A DNA stretch of 64,000 bases from Streptomyces varsoviensis (GTDB lineage: Bacteria > Actinomycetota > Actinomycetes > Streptomycetales > Streptomycetaceae): contig NZ_JOBF01000014.1 of assembly GCF_000718635.1 (NCBI RefSeq), positions 262,027-326,026 on the forward strand, in the 5' to 3' direction. The position numbers and the translations under genes are program-made. Shown here piece after piece: positions 62,535 through 64,000 of the stretch. The notes below the pieces were generated by a model that saw nothing but the letters and a program-made list of their open reading frames with translations, had not been told where the DNA came from and did no database searches. Position 1 is the stretch's first letter. Every line of letters begins with the position of its first letter.

Positions 62535-64000
62535 TCAGCGGCGCAGGAAGTGCCCTCGGCGGGCGACCAGTGGGGCCACTGCATTGCTGCGGCGACCCCT
62601 CCGAACTGCGCGGGCCCGTCGCCCGAGCGCCCGGCTCAAGCAGCCCCGGGGTTCGTACGCCGGGGGAAGGTGATCTACCGGGCGGCGCCCGCCACTCCTC
62701 GTCGGTCGCGCGCTGGTCGCGCTGGGGCCGCAGCCCGCCGGGCAACTCGGGAGGACAAAGGAAGGAGCGCCGGCCGAGCGCTTTGGCGTGGTGGCGGACG
62801 TATGAGGAGAGCCAAGCGGCGTCCGCGTCGCGGATCTCGAAGCCGCCCCGCCCGGAGCGGGCCGCCACCCGCCAAGACCGCAGCTAGGGCTGCCTCCCCC
62901 CGCTCGGTCGCGCAGCTCGCCGAGAGCACGGCCGGACGAAGGACGGCCCCACCCCACCCCCACCGCCAGGCAAGGCCGACCCAGCCGACGAAGCCGAACC
63001 CTCGGCCGCCGCTGCGGACGCCCGCCGGCCGGCCCATACATCGCCCCCCGGCATACGCCCGGCACCGATGCGACCAAGCACGCACATTACGTTCTGATGA
63101 TCCGAGGGGCCGCCGAGCTGGCCCCGGTGGCGTCGGGTGGTTGCTGATGGGGGCGTGTCAGCCAGGCGCCAGGGCTGCGTAATGCGGCTGACGGTCTCCG
63201 GTGCCAGTGAGCCGCCGGCTGAAACTTCGGGGAGAGGGAAAGCCCAGCAATAAGCCCCTGCGCCCTGGACGTGGGTGCGCGAACCGGCCTTGCACCGACT
63301 GTCCTGGTCGCCCACCGGCCGGAACCATCGAGGCGCCGGCCGGCCTGCATCCGGACAGCGGCAACACCAGCTCCCGTGCCACCCACACCATCGCCGATAC
63401 AGCCCGCACCCTGCCCCCTCCGCCCCACTCCCCCTCGACACCGCAGAAGGGGTGTGGGCCGAACTGACCACGGCCCTGGGACACGACGCCGACCGCGACC
63501 TCGCAGTGGACGCCACCCACACCTCCAAAAAAACGGCTGCGTGGCCTGCTCACCTCGATCGCCCCGCCCTGGAGCCCGGCCTCCTGCCGTCCTCGCCCAG
63601 GTAGACGGCGAGCAGACCGTGGAGGCCATGCCACCGCCGAGATCGTCCCCGGGCCGGGGCCACCACCCTGCTGGAGGCCCCCTCGCAAAGGCCCTGCCCT
63701 CCACCCCCGGGGCCGCGGACATCGCTCCTCCACACACGGACGGCCGGGTACGGGCGGGAGGGGCCGGGTTCGGAGGGGTGGGGGTCCGGGACGCTGACGT
63801 GTATTTGTGGGCCGGAGTTCCGGGTCACTGCTGGCTGCCGGGTGAGCGGCCCGTAAATATACGGTCCCGGGCCCCCACCCCGGAGAGCCCGGCCCCGCAC
63901 CCACCCACGCACCCCGTCCACCCAGCGACAGCCACCCAGCGACACCCACCCCCGGCACGGCAGCACCCCACCCAGCCACAACCACCCCCCACCCCAAGAG
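62535..64000. other. Right-end region without a convincing gene
   Basis: Long frames exist on both strands but are Arg/Pro/Gly-rich shadows. A short plus-strand piece near 63430-63530 (DTAEGVWAELTTALGHDADR, then LAVDATHTSKK) reads like a protein fragment, perhaps of a decayed transposase. The last 150 bp are C-rich on the plus strand with ACCCAGCGACA repeats. Confidence 0.5.

Noticed and set aside
62550..63182. Several 100-210 residue frames at the right end
   Set aside because: Arg/Ala/Pro-rich on both strands, without ribosome sites or recognised motifs.
63840..64000. Possible telomere-like or origin sequence at the C-rich right edge
   Set aside because: No ordered palindromes or replication genes are visible, and the edge is simply where the window stops.

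Overview
The window is chromosomal DNA of a Streptomyces: very high GC, GTG/ATG starts, frequent leaderless promoters, and the developmental regulator whiI. Gene order from about 6 kb to 54 kb matches, from memory, the S. coelicolor block SCO6045 down to SCO6005 (MNIO/DUF692, hemQ-hemG, hemE, DUF3000, whiI, rnd, fadAB, dxs, xylFGH, rok7B7, ngcEFG). No database was searched, so ortholog names rest on recognised protein families plus this gene order.

Layout. 0-6 kb: end of a Pth2-type peptidyl-tRNA hydrolase, a darcynin-like protein divergent from a LysR regulator, a GT-B-like protein, a DUF6083 protein, a BlaI-type repressor and a NERD protein with an altered catalytic motif. 6-11 kb: an MNIO (DUF692) enzyme fused to a second domain, followed by secreted DUF4142 and DUF1996 proteins and a TIGR04222 membrane protein. 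11-17 kb: secreted tripeptidyl aminopeptidase, the coproporphyrin-dependent haem genes hemG (cgoX) and hemQ (chdC), and a K15-type DD-transpeptidase. 16.5-21.4 kb: a broken TetR gene, a short protocatechuate set (pcaF, pcaH, pcaG) and a CoA-disulfide-reductase-like flavoprotein. 21.6-29.3 kb: hemE, DUF3000, whiI with a likely sigma-WhiG promoter, RNase D, fadA-fadB. 29.4-35 kb: a poly-gamma-glutamate synthase locus (tandem sensor/HAMP protein, pgsB, pgsC, NlpC/P60 hydrolase) with expanded tandem repeats between genes. 35-43 kb: secreted unknown, beta-propeller-like protein, NYN/PIN protein, APC permease, a hydrolase behind a candidate 17-codon leader ORF, and dxs. 43.5-54 kb: two sugar ABC systems around a ROK regulator (xylFGH-rok7B7 and ngcEFG), read leftward.

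From about 54.1 kb to the right edge the window becomes accessory DNA: SDR, 5'-truncated aldo/keto reductase, decayed IS481-type transposase, a monooxygenase divergent from a frame-damaged TetR gene with twin operators, and an IS630-family element. That element has perfect inverted repeats enclosing not only the transposase but also a cysteine hydrolase and a PadR regulator that share a 30-bp palindromic operator. An MmyB-like regulator and about 1.5 kb without a convincing gene follow.

The points most worth following are the passenger-carrying IS630 element, the pgs locus lacking a visible pgsA, the MNIO fusion neighbourhood, and the leader ORF at 40.1 kb. A general trait is expansion of short tandem repeats in protein linkers and intergenic DNA, often containing GTACGG. 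No tRNA, rRNA or CRISPR array was seen.
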